Notes under the pieces: model-generated
Database searches by the model: none
Told to the model about the DNA's origin: nothing
The model's input: the letters and a program-made list of their open reading frames with translations, nothing else
Shown here: positions 1-8,111 of the stretch, in pieces
Position numbering within the stretch: position 1 is the first letter of the stretch
Layout of the letters: the number at the start of each line of letters is the position of its first letter
Assembly (NCBI RefSeq): GCF_009754945.1
Contig: NZ_WPIN01000003.1
Span: 434,001-498,000, forward strand
Direction: 5' to 3'
Origin: Spirosoma arboris
GTDB taxonomy: Bacteria > Bacteroidota > Bacteroidia > Cytophagales > Spirosomataceae
Length of the DNA: 64,000 nt
Program-made: the position numbers and the translations under genes

Positions 1-634
1 GATTGGTCATCAGTTCCAGTTTATCCAGGGAGCCTCCCGGCAGAGATTTTAAATAAGCCGCTAAATCCTGCCCCGACATATACGTGGGCCGACCATCAAT
101 CAGAACGAGCACACCCGTTTTTCCGTTTAGGCTGATTTCTCCGTCGGTGCCCACCGTGACGCCGGGTGTTTTTTCCAATACTTCCAACGTATTACTGCCT
201 GCGCTGCCAATCATGGCATCCACATTCACGATGGTTTTGTCAAGTTCCTGCTCAATCATTGGTCGCTTAGCCACGACAGTTACTTCCTTTAGCGTTGTTT
301 TTGAAGGACTTAGGATAAATACGGGCAAGTCGACAATCGGATGTTGTTCGTCAATGGTTATCGTTCCGCTTCGGTAGTCGTTATTCCCAATGCTCGTTAC
401 TTGTAAGCGATAGCTGCTATTCGTGAGGTTTTTGAAGGAAAATTTCCCAGCGCTATTGGTTAACTCGCCGAGTATCAACGTCGAATCTACTATGCTGATC
501 AAGCGAACGGTGGCACCTGGAACGGGTTCATTCTGGAGATCTTTCACGAGTCCGTTGATGAGTTTAGTCTGCCCGTTGGCAGCTAATGAAAAGACTATAA
601 TAAAGAAGAAGATAATTGGCAAAACAGGTCGCAT
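1..634 (-). CDS. TonB-dependent outer-membrane receptor, N-terminal part (runs off the left edge)
   Basis: The minus strand is open from an ATG at 634-632 to the window edge, giving about 211 residues. Residues 1-22 form a signal peptide (basic start, hydrophobic run, cut near NGQ). Residues 24-105 look like a carboxypeptidase-regulatory-like beta-sandwich (KLINGLVKDLQNEPVPGATV), and about 115-211 like a TonB plug (KEVTVVAKRPMIEQELDKT, then VLVLIDGRPTYMSG). This layout is typical of the Bacteroidota outer membrane beta-barrel family protein, a relative of SusC without a SusD partner. The barrel itself lies outside the window, so the substrate cannot be judged. The gene is divergent from the LytS/LytTR pair, which could regulate it (inference). 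The roughly 240 bp between them show no clear promoter. Confidence 0.85.
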   Translation of the reverse strand, partial: MRPVLPIIFFFIIVFSLAANGQTKLINGLVKDLQNEPVPGATVRLISIVDSTLILGELTNSAGKFSFKNLTNSSYRLQVTSIGNNDYRSGTITIDEQHPIVDLPVFILSPSKTTLKEVTVVAKRPMIEQELDKTIVNVDAMIGSAGSNTLEVLEKTPGVTVGTDGEISLNGKTGVLVLIDGRPTYMSGQDLAAYLKSLPGGSLDKLELMTN

Positions 635-875
635 GGTGTATCGTTTAAGAGCCCGGCTCAATAAGATGATGAGCAAATATTGGCGGGTCGGTTGGGCTCA
701 GAAACTAAATGTGTCGGATAGCAGGATCAGTCTGACAGAATCTATTTTTGGGATGTCGAATTGATTCGTACGCGTTTACCGAGATTTCGTCAGCTATTTT
801 TACGTGTCTGTCCTGTACGTTTAGTGGTGTTGATTTGCCTGCTCAGCTTTGTACCTCCCAATTCATCAAGTGATC

Positions 876-1919
876 GTGAAAAAAGAACAAAACACAGGTA
901 TAAACGAACTAACCGAAACTCAAAGGCACTTGCTCATCTGTGTACTGGCAGCGGTTCCAATCTATTTTATCATCGCTACCTACACGAAAACATTCATCTA
1001 TAAAGACGATGAGGAAGCGGCTTTGATCGCCACCATTTTCTGCCTGACTGGGGGATATAGTGGGCGATATCTGGCTCAACTATGGATTCCTCCCAATAAA
1101 CGAGTGCCCAACTGGCTTTTAGTACTAGTGCCCCTGATCATGACAGGCTGTGCGTTTGTAGTTGCGCAGTTTGCCAACAGTTTACGTAGCCATCCGGAAC
1201 AGTTAATGTTTGTTCTCTTTCTGGTGTTACCCTTCTTTTTCTTTTGCGTATTAACTGGCCTTTTCGTTAAATTAATCCGAACCCGAATAAACAGCCAGTT
1301 ATACGAAGCCAGAGCCCAGTCCGAACAAAGTCAAAGTGAACTCCATTTGCTTCAATCGCAACTAAGTCCGCACTTTTTGTTCAATACGTTAAATAATCTG
1401 TATGGTCTCTCGATTTCGCAACCCGACAAAACACCAACACTTTTACTAAAACTCGCCGACTTATTACGGTATTCCGTATACGATGCGAAAGAATTGTTTG
1501 TACCCTTGACCGATGAACTGGCCTACATTAACAATTACATCGAATTCGAGAAAATACGCATTGGTAATCGACTTGACTTAACAACGTCAATAGAAAGTGG
1601 AATCGACCCGGCGATCAAAATTGCACCTATGCTGTTGATCATTTTTATTGAAAATGCGTTTAAGCATTCGAAGAATACGCTGGATCAGAAAATAGTTGTT
1701 GATATTCAAGTAAAAGTATGGGCTAATTCAATTCTATTTTCCGTAAAAAACTCATTCGGCCCTACCGATAACAAACAGGAGACACTTGAAAAAAATAGTG
1801 GTCTTGGACTTGTTAACGTGAAAAAGCGGCTTGATTTATTGTATCCCAATAACCATGACCTGACCATTCAGGAGAACGGCGGATTTTATATTGTGCTATT
1901 ACAAATTCGAGTAAAGTAA
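876..1919 (+). CDS. LytS-type sensor histidine kinase
   Basis: Membrane sensor kinase of the His_kinase (LytS/YehU) family. Four hydrophobic segments lie at about residues 18-36, 47-66, 79-98 and 110-133, followed by a short coiled coil. The phosphoacceptor box is SPHFLFNTLNNLYG with His about 166. The N box reads ENAFKHSKN and the G box SGLGLVNVKKRL, so the catalytic domain is complete at about 348 residues. I chose the GTG at 876; a TTG at 849 in the same frame would add nine residues, and neither has a ribosome binding site, as is usual in this phylum. One base separates its stop from the response regulator, so the two form an operon and a cognate pair. Confidence 0.88.
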   Translation: MKKEQNTGINELTETQRHLLICVLAAVPIYFIIATYTKTFIYKDDEEAALIATIFCLTGGYSGRYLAQLWIPPNKRVPNWLLVLVPLIMTGCAFVVAQFANSLRSHPEQLMFVLFLVLPFFFFCVLTGLFVKLIRTRINSQLYEARAQSEQSQSELHLLQSQLSPHFLFNTLNNLYGLSISQPDKTPTLLLKLADLLRYSVYDAKELFVPLTDELAYINNYIEFEKIRIGNRLDLTTSIESGIDPAIKIAPMLLIIFIENAFKHSKNTLDQKIVVDIQVKVWANSILFSVKNSFGPTDNKQETLEKNSGLGLVNVKKRLDLLYPNNHDLTIQENGGFYIVLLQIRVK

Positions 1920-1920
1920 C

Positions 1921-2631
1921 ATGAAGACTGTCAGCTGTTTAATTGTCGATGATGAGCCGATTGCACGCGAAATCATACAAACGTACTGCAATCATTTACC
2001 CATCCTGACCGTGGTTGCTTCCTGCGATAATGCCATAGCAGCCAAAGCTGAATTACAAAAACAACCCGTCGATATTTTGTTTTTAGACATCAACATGCCC
2101 ATTCTGAATGGCATATCGTTTTTAAAAACACTCAAAAATCAACCACAGGTAATTTTTACCACCGCCTATAAAGAATATGCGATAGATGCCTTTGATTTAT
2201 CGGCCTGCGATTACTTATTAAAACCTTTTTCATTGGAACGATTTATCGTTGCCGTCGATAAAGCATTGGAGCGTTTGCAGGCTAGTTCTCCGCAAATTCA
2301 GATAGCTAATTCAGAAAAGCCCGAAGCCTACACATTTATAAAAACCGACGGCAAAATTTACAAACTACTGCATGAGGATTTATTATTTGCGGAAGCTAAT
2401 GGGAACTATACAAAAATCAGTACGTCGCAAAATACACTTATGCCGAGTATGACGTTTTCAAGTTTTGTCAACCTACTTCCCAAGAACCTGTTTCTGCGTG
2501 TACATCGCTCGTTTATCGTCAATAAATCAAAAATCACCCACATCGAAGGCAATCGGATTTTTATCGATAAAACCGAAATCCCAATCGGCAGTAATTATAG
2601 AGAAGAGTTTCTAAGGGAATTGGGGCTGTAG
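1921..2631 (+). CDS. LytTR-family response regulator
   Basis: Two-domain DNA-binding regulator of 236 residues. The receiver domain (about 1-120) has the acidic pair at D10-D11, the phosphorylated Asp56 in LFLDINMP, Thr in VIFTTAY and Lys in LLKPFS. The LytTR DNA-binding domain covers about 135-236 (FLRVHRSFIVNKSKI, then IPIGSNYREEF). It starts one base after the stop of the LytS-type kinase and is almost certainly phosphorylated by it. LytTR pairs in Bacteroidota often control neighbouring transport or envelope genes; the divergent TonB receptor is the obvious candidate target here, but no operator repeat was identified. Confidence 0.92.
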   Translation: MKTVSCLIVDDEPIAREIIQTYCNHLPILTVVASCDNAIAAKAELQKQPVDILFLDINMPILNGISFLKTLKNQPQVIFTTAYKEYAIDAFDLSACDYLLKPFSLERFIVAVDKALERLQASSPQIQIANSEKPEAYTFIKTDGKIYKLLHEDLLFAEANGNYTKISTSQNTLMPSMTFSSFVNLLPKNLFLRVHRSFIVNKSKITHIEGNRIFIDKTEIPIGSNYREEFLRELGL

Positions 2632-2652
2632 CGGACTGTTGCTTTCTGTGGC

Positions 2653-2749
2653 GTCAGATACTTACATCTGACACGTTAGGTTTCTTAAAACCTAGCGTAA
2701 TTCATTAGGTTTTGAGAAACCTAAAATGTCGGTTATTAGTAACCGACAT
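2653..2749. repeat. Composite palindromic repeat, copy 1 of 3
   Basis: Four hairpins in a row downstream of the LytTR gene: GTCAGAT/ATCTGAC (2653-2672), TAGGTTT/AAACCTA (2677-2694), the same stem again (2706-2723) and TGTCGGTTA/TAACCGACA (2728-2749). The two middle hairpins are near reverse complements of each other, so small palindromes are nested in a larger dyad. Loops are four bases of the CTNA/TNAG kind. The 25495-25617 element has the same architecture and loop type, and 30942-30969 looks like a single arm. Confidence 0.8.
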
Positions 2750-2770
2750 CACATCAAATATATAATGAAA

Positions 2771-2812
2771 AAACTCTGCGTTCTTAGCGCTCACCTTTGC
2801 GCCCTTTGCGTT
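2771..2812. repeat. Short-period CTCTGCGTTCTTAGCG-type intergenic sequence
   Basis: The stretch CTCTGCG-TTCTTAGCGC-TCACCTTTGCG-CCCTTTGCG is a degenerate repeat of a YTTTGCG / CTCTGCG word with a period of about 9-10 bases. From memory, similar sequence occurs between genes in many bacterial genomes. Only one copy is visible here, just downstream of the DeoR-type gene stop, so it may also act in 3' end formation. Confidence 0.45.
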
Positions 2813-2820
2813 TAAAACTC

Positions 2821-3585
2821 TTAATTCGCGATGATCAATTCGATTTCGTTGTCATGAAATACCTGCTTGTGTTTCTCTTCAATACCCGCATCGGTAATGA
2901 TATAGTCAATCAACGATAAAGCCCCTAAACTGGCAAAAGCGCTCTTACCCATCTTGGTCGAATCGGCGACTAAATACGTGGTATCGGCGGCATCGATCAT
3001 GGCTTTTTTAACCACCAAATCGCTAAGGCTCGGGTAGGTTAAACCTGATTTGAGGGAAATACCAGCCGTAGCCAGGAATAATTTCTGCACGTTGATGCCT
3101 TTGAAGAAATCGGCCGCTTTCTGCCCCGTTAAGGATAAGGTTGGCGGTTTAAACTCACCCCCCGTTACAATCAATTCGATACCCGGTTCGGCACCTAAAA
3201 TCACGGCAATATTCAGGGCATTAGTAATGACGGTGAGGTTCTTATAGCCACGAAGTTTCTTGGCAATTTCGGTTGTTGTCGAGCCCGAATCCAGGATAAT
3301 ACTATCCCCGCTTTCGATGAACTCCAGACACTTAGTGGCAATGAGTTCTTTCTTGTCGATGTTTTCCTGATTGCCCAGCGAGAACGTTCTGACCTGATCC
3401 TCAACGTTTTTCAGATAGGCGCCCCCATGTTCTTTGGTCACTAGACCATCTTTTTCCAGCTTTTCAAGATCCTGACGAATCGTTACTTCCGTTACCTTAA
3501 AAATTCTCGCCAGGTCGACTACTTTGGCCGAACCATCTTCCTTTAGTAACTCAAGTATTTTATCCCGACGTTGATTCGGTAGCAT
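2821..3585 (-). CDS. DeoR/GlpR-family transcriptional repressor
   Basis: A 254-residue regulator. The N-terminal DeoR helix-turn-helix spans about residues 1-58 (RRDKILELLKEDGSAKV, then TEVTIRQDLEKLEKDGL). The DeoR-C sensor domain follows, with the phosphosugar-loop signature ILDSGSTTTEIAKKL and a later LVADSTKMGKSAF. Family members are repressors released by phosphorylated sugars. I start at the ATG at 3585-3583 instead of the upstream TTG at 3612, because that TTG lies inside a TAnnTTTG promoter motif. It is divergent from the genes at 3.9-10.4 kb and may control them; the effector is unknown. Confidence 0.88.
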   Translation of the reverse strand: MLPNQRRDKILELLKEDGSAKVVDLARIFKVTEVTIRQDLEKLEKDGLVTKEHGGAYLKNVEDQVRTFSLGNQENIDKKELIATKCLEFIESGDSIILDSGSTTTEIAKKLRGYKNLTVITNALNIAVILGAEPGIELIVTGGEFKPPTLSLTGQKAADFFKGINVQKLFLATAGISLKSGLTYPSLSDLVVKKAMIDAADTTYLVADSTKMGKSAFASLGALSLIDYIITDAGIEEKHKQVFHDNEIELIIAN

Positions 3586-3609
3586 ACTATTTATCTTTTC
3601 TGAATCAGC

Positions 3610-3617
3610 CAAAAGTA
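3610..3617 (-). promoter_or_regulatory. -7 type promoter motif (TACTTTTG) for the DeoR-type gene
   Basis: TACTTTTG on the minus strand fits the Bacteroidota primary-sigma -7 consensus TAnnTTTG. It lies 24 bases upstream of the ATG at 3585. A start at the TTG inside this motif would put translation before transcription, so the motif decides the start. No clear TTTG at -33 was seen. Confidence 0.5.
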
Positions 3618-3859
3618 AGAAAAAGAATACTTTTCTTCGCTATAGGTAAAAAACGCAAGCAATCGAAACTAAACAAAAGTTAGTGCTTCAGCTAAATCGA
3701 TTCTATAAGGCGCTCTACTGAATGAAGGTCTATTATTTTGGCGCAATTGGGGTAAAATAATAAATCTTTGTCTTAGCATTAGAATACCGGAGGGTATACT
3801 CTATTGGCTTCTCAAATCGACATGATCCGGGAAGCTACCCTTAAACCTACTTCCTTTTA

Positions 3860-5566
3860 ATGGATCGACGGAATTTTGTAACGATTGGAGCAACATCCCT
3901 TTGCGTGCTACCACTGTTGGGTTTTAGATTATTGCCCAGCCCGAACGCAAGTAAACCGGCCTGGTTGATTGAGTGGATAAAAATCAATGATCAGCAGTTG
4001 GGTAATTATAAACCCATAAAGGTCACGGACCCGGCCAATAAATTTGTGGGAGGCTACATGAACGAGGTGGAAATTCCTAACCCGCATTCTACGAGCGGGT
4101 TCATTATGCGAGCGAGCACATTGATTGCTTGTCCAGAATCCATTCATTACCAATCGAAAGAGTTACTACGAGAAGTAGAAGCTGCGACTCGGGCCTTGCT
4201 GAAGATGCAGCATGAAGATGGTACGATTGATTTTATCGACACCAACTTTCATTCGACGCCCGACACTGCTTTCCTCCTGGAAAATATCATTCCAGCCTAT
4301 AAATTCCTGAAGCAAGCCAATGCCAACGGTTCGGAAACAACCCTTGATTTACTCAAGACATTTTTGAAAAAGGCGGGCGACGCCCTTAGCGTAGGTGGTA
4401 TTCATACGCCAAACCATCGTTGGGTTGTATCAGCCGCTCTGACAAAACTAAACGAAGTATTTCCTGATCCTCGGTACACCAGCCGAATCGATCAGTGGCT
4501 CGCCGAACATATCGATATTGATCCCGATGGGCAATTCAATGAAAAGAGTACCAATAGTTATTCGCCCATTGTCGACCGATCCCTGATCATCATGGCCCGA
4601 GGTCTGAAAAAGCCTGAGCTGTTCGAGCCCGTTCGCAAAAATCTGATGATGACACTGTATTACGTTCACCCCAATGGCGAAGTTGTAACAGAAGCATCGA
4701 ATCGGCAGGACAAGGGCACCATCGGTACCATGGCCAAATACTATTATTGCTACCGGTACATGGCGTTGTTGGATAAAAACGGCGAAATGGCAGCCATGTG
4801 TCGGTTAATCGAAAAAACCTGTTCGCCAGAGCAATTGGCAGGTTATCTCGATTATTTCCTGGAAGACCCAATGCTCTGGAACGAACTGCCCGCCAGCAAA
4901 CCCTTACCAACCAGCTACGCCAAAGCCTTTCCGTACTCAGGAGTTGTCCGTATTCGGCGGGGTAACTGGGACGCCACTATTTTATCGAATAATGCCAGCT
5001 GGCTCACCTTCCATAAAGGGAATGCTGTTTTACAGGGTGTTCGGGTGGCGGCTTCGTTCTTTGGGAAAGGGCAGTTTCAGACCGATAAAATTGAGCAGAA
5101 AGGCGATACCTGGGTGATGCATACCTCCCTCGACGGCCCTTATTATCAGCCGATCGCTAAAGATAAAATCGCTGCCGATGGTGACTGGGATAAGATGCAA
5201 CGAGCGAATCGCCCCCAAAGTGAGGTGCAAAAGCTCGAAACGACCGTCAAGGTTACCGAAGCTACGAAGGGCTTGAAAATAGACATTGACATTGCTGGAA
5301 CAGAAGGTGTTCCGGTAGCCTTGGAATTAATTTTTCGGCCCGGCGGCACGCTGGCAGGCGCAACAAAACTCCCGAAGAAAGAAAACGCCTACCTCTTATC
5401 GGGCGAATCGGGTTCCTACACAGTTGGGCCAGATAGTATCCAGTTCGGGCCAGGAAAATCCGAGCATAAAGGCGTGCAGTTACGGGGCGCCTTACCAGCC
5501 ATGGATGCTCCAACAGTATACATAACCGGTTTTACTCCTTTCAAACATAGTCTCCTCGTGAGCTAA
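3860..5566 (+). CDS. Tat-exported alpha/alpha-toroid protein, polysaccharide-lyase-like (uncharacterised)
   Basis: A 568-residue exported protein. The N-terminus MDRRNFVTIGATSLCVLPLL is a twin-arginine-type signal. Residues about 95-330 are helical and read like the alpha/alpha toroid of the heparinase II/III and alginate-lyase groups; about 340-568 look like a beta-sandwich (GVVRIRRGNWDATILSNNAS). A TPNHRWV motif with Asn185-His186 and a later SYSPIVDRS with Tyr234 resemble the Asn/His/Tyr residues of such lyases. That parallel is inference, and I cannot assign a family or substrate. It is followed by two cytochrome-fused dehydrogenase-like genes on the same strand, 60 bp before the first, so the three may be co-expressed. 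It could also be a glycoside hydrolase. Confidence 0.6.
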   Translation: MDRRNFVTIGATSLCVLPLLGFRLLPSPNASKPAWLIEWIKINDQQLGNYKPIKVTDPANKFVGGYMNEVEIPNPHSTSGFIMRASTLIACPESIHYQSKELLREVEAATRALLKMQHEDGTIDFIDTNFHSTPDTAFLLENIIPAYKFLKQANANGSETTLDLLKTFLKKAGDALSVGGIHTPNHRWVVSAALTKLNEVFPDPRYTSRIDQWLAEHIDIDPDGQFNEKSTNSYSPIVDRSLIIMARGLKKPELFEPVRKNLMMTLYYVHPNGEVVTEASNRQDKGTIGTMAKYYYCYRYMALLDKNGEMAAMCRLIEKTCSPEQLAGYLDYFLEDPMLWNELPASKPLPTSYAKAFPYSGVVRIRRGNWDATILSNNASWLTFHKGNAVLQGVRVAASFFGKGQFQTDKIEQKGDTWVMHTSLDGPYYQPIAKDKIAADGDWDKMQRANRPQSEVQKLETTVKVTEATKGLKIDIDIAGTEGVPVALELIFRPGGTLAGATKLPKKENAYLLSGESGSYTVGPDSIQFGPGKSEHKGVQLRGALPAMDAPTVYITGFTPFKHSLLVS

Positions 5567-5626
5567 TCCAGTTCGTAGAAACAGGCTCGAAATAGAAAAG
5601 AACCGTCTAGTACAATCTCAACTCAA

Positions 5627-7918
5627 ATGAAACATATCAACCTGAAGTACAGCGTATTTGCCTTCGCTGTTGTCATTTATGCCTGCTCAGTTAAAGTAGC
5701 GACGAAAAGCCCTGTCGCCACAACGGTCGCTACGACTACGCCCAGTGCTATCGCTACGCCCAAAGACACTCTGCCGACGGTTGCCCCGTTTATATTGACG
5801 CCCCTCACGCCCGAACAAAGTCAGGCAAAATTTATTATTCCAGAAGGGTATCACATGGAATTGGTGGCGAGCGAACCGATGATTACCGAACCCGTGGCCA
5901 TTGCCTGGGATGGTAACGCTAAAATGTACGTGGCTCAAATGGAAACGTATACCCAGGATGCGGATGGCACAGGCACCAAAGATAAAATCAGCCGCGTCAT
6001 GCTTCTGGAAGACACGGACAATGATGGTAAAATGGATAAAAGCTCGGTGTTTATCAAAGAAATGGTTCTGCCGCGCATGCTACTTTGCGTAAACCACGAA
6101 CTGCTGGTCAACGAAACCGATACCTACGATATTTACAGCTATAAAGACACCAATGGCGATGGTGTATCGGACGTAAAAAAAGCGGTTTATACCGTTGGGA
6201 AAGTCGCTCCGGGCAATCTGGAACACCAGCGAAGTGGTCTGGTCTGGAACCTCGATAATTACATCTACCAAACCGTCGACCCTATCCGGTTTCGGTACGT
6301 AAATGGACTGCTTAAACCCGATTCGCTGCACAGTGGCTCAAATGGGCAATGGGGCTTAACGTTCGATAATTACGGTCGTTTATTCTTTAGCCGGGGAGGT
6401 GGTGAAAATGCCGGATCAGGTTTTCAGATCAATCCCAAATATGGTCAGTTAGAGTTTGCCGATGCCTACAGCGAAGAAACCTTCAGCCCGGTTTGGTCCA
6501 GTATCCAGAATCCTGATGTACAGGGCGGATTGCCCAGAGTACGGCCAGACAGTACTCTGAACCACTTTACCTCCGCGAATGGCCAATCCATATTTAGAGG
6601 TGACCGCCTTCCTGCCGATTTAGTGGGCGATTATATCATCAATGAACCCGTCGCCAGGATTATCAGACGGGCTAAAGTCGTCAATCGGGATGGCAAAACG
6701 TACCTTGAGAATGTTTATCACCACAAAGAATTTATTTCCAGTACCGATGCTTTTTTCAGACCTGTTAATACGTACTCGGGGCCCGATGGATGCCTGTATA
6801 TTATCGATATGAACCGGGGCATCATTCAGGAATCCAACTGGACCCAGAAAGGGAGTTATCTGCGGGGAAAAATTGATTATTACGGACTGGCGAAGGTGAA
6901 TCAACGCGGTAGAATCTGGCGATTGGTGCATGATGGCTATAAACGTGGACCCAAGCCTGCTCTGCTGGATATTCCGGCCGCGAAGCTGCTCACGTATTTA
7001 GATCATCCCAACGGTTGGTGGCGCGATAACGCCCAAAAACAGATCATCGTTTTAGGCGACAAATCGGTTGTGCCTGAGTTAAAACTGATGGCAACGGGCA
7101 AGAAAAATGCCTCGGCTTTGGGGCGCCTTCATGCCTTATGGACACTCGAAGGGTTGAATGAGATCAATAAAGAAATCCTCGATGTTGCCCTGAACGATGC
7201 CGATCCGCAAATCAGACGGGCGGCTATCTGGATGAGCGAGCCATATATCAAACAGAATGATAATCAATGGATTGAGAAGATAGGAAAACTGACAGCCGAT
7301 CCGAATTACGATGTAAAAACGCAGCTTCTGTTATCGGTAGGATCAAGTAAAAATGAGGCAGCGAAGGCAATTGCCCAATCCATTTTAGCGCAGAATCCAA
7401 CAAACCAGATGCTGGCAAGCGTGAAAAAGAGCATTGATAAAAATGAAGACGCCAAAATTTACGGGATTAAACTGGCGGGCTTTACCCCGGCAGATCGAAA
7501 ACTAATTACGAACGGGAGTGAGATTTATAAATCCATGTGCTCGCCCTGTCATGGTGGCGATGGAAACGGCCTTCCCACTAATGCAGCCCCTGCACTGCGC
7601 GGAGCACGACACGTAAATGCCGACAAAGAGATAGCGACCCGAATCCTATTGCACGGTTTGAAAGGTCCTATTGATGGCAAAACGTATCCGAGCGAGATGG
7701 CTTCTATGAAAGACAATTCCGACGAATGGATCGCATCTGTGTTGAGCTACATACGCTACGAATTTGTAGGAACGTCTATTCGAGTCGGCAAAGGCCGGCA
7801 ATCGGCAGTTGTGCAGCCAGCTGATGTTAAAGCACTTCGGGATCAATATTCAACCGTCAATACAGCATGGACAATTGATGCGTTTGACAGTCTTTTACCT
7901 GCACCCCCTAAAAATTAA
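5627..7918 (+). CDS. PVC-type heme-binding propeller protein with C-terminal cytochrome c (membrane-bound dehydrogenase family), first paralogue
   Basis: A 763-residue predicted lipoprotein (lipobox-like IYAC, Cys20). Residues about 70-420 form a glucose/sorbosone-dehydrogenase-like beta-propeller (PEGYHMELVASEPMITEP at the start, GPDGCLYIIDMNRG near the end). Two calcium-loop-like stretches lie in it (DTDNDGKMD and DTNGDGVSD). Residues about 440-610 look like HEAT-type helices, with the family landmark HPNGWWRDNAQ. A cytochrome c domain follows with C638-SP-C641-H642. The layout matches the family annotated as putative membrane-bound dehydrogenase / PVC-type heme-binding CxxCH protein; the electron donor is unknown, with sugars or polyols a guess from the propeller. 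Its closest neighbour gene is a paralogue with the same domain order. Confidence 0.78.
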   Translation: MKHINLKYSVFAFAVVIYACSVKVATKSPVATTVATTTPSAIATPKDTLPTVAPFILTPLTPEQSQAKFIIPEGYHMELVASEPMITEPVAIAWDGNAKMYVAQMETYTQDADGTGTKDKISRVMLLEDTDNDGKMDKSSVFIKEMVLPRMLLCVNHELLVNETDTYDIYSYKDTNGDGVSDVKKAVYTVGKVAPGNLEHQRSGLVWNLDNYIYQTVDPIRFRYVNGLLKPDSLHSGSNGQWGLTFDNYGRLFFSRGGGENAGSGFQINPKYGQLEFADAYSEETFSPVWSSIQNPDVQGGLPRVRPDSTLNHFTSANGQSIFRGDRLPADLVGDYIINEPVARIIRRAKVVNRDGKTYLENVYHHKEFISSTDAFFRPVNTYSGPDGCLYIIDMNRGIIQESNWTQKGSYLRGKIDYYGLAKVNQRGRIWRLVHDGYKRGPKPALLDIPAAKLLTYLDHPNGWWRDNAQKQIIVLGDKSVVPELKLMATGKKNASALGRLHALWTLEGLNEINKEILDVALNDADPQIRRAAIWMSEPYIKQNDNQWIEKIGKLTADPNYDVKTQLLLSVGSSKNEAAKAIAQSILAQNPTNQMLASVKKSIDKNEDAKIYGIKLAGFTPADRKLITNGSEIYKSMCSPCHGGDGNGLPTNAAPALRGARHVNADKEIATRILLHGLKGPIDGKTYPSEMASMKDNSDEWIASVLSYIRYEFVGTSIRVGKGRQSAVVQPADVKALRDQYSTVNTAWTIDAFDSLLPAPPKN

Positions 7919-8111
7919 CGCGATCGAGTAGGTCGCGGGACTAGGAAAACCTGCCCAACAAATCCCCTGGAGAAATGAAAAGGTAACCTATGTTTTCGGC
8001 GTTGGTTGACGTTGACGATCTTTACTGACTCATTCAAAACGACCATACGGCATCACGGCGCTGTGCTATTGCGGGGATTTCCGGGAAAATAAATCAAAAT
8101 CAGTCAGAAAC

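Noticed and set aside
84..764. Plus-strand open frames over the left edge
   Set aside because: The minus strand encodes a clear TonB-type receptor here; the plus frames are its shadows with no domain character.
761..1003. Open frame of 80 residues overlapping the start of the LytS-type kinase
   Set aside because: It is in another frame, basic and low-complexity, and conflicts with the well-supported kinase.
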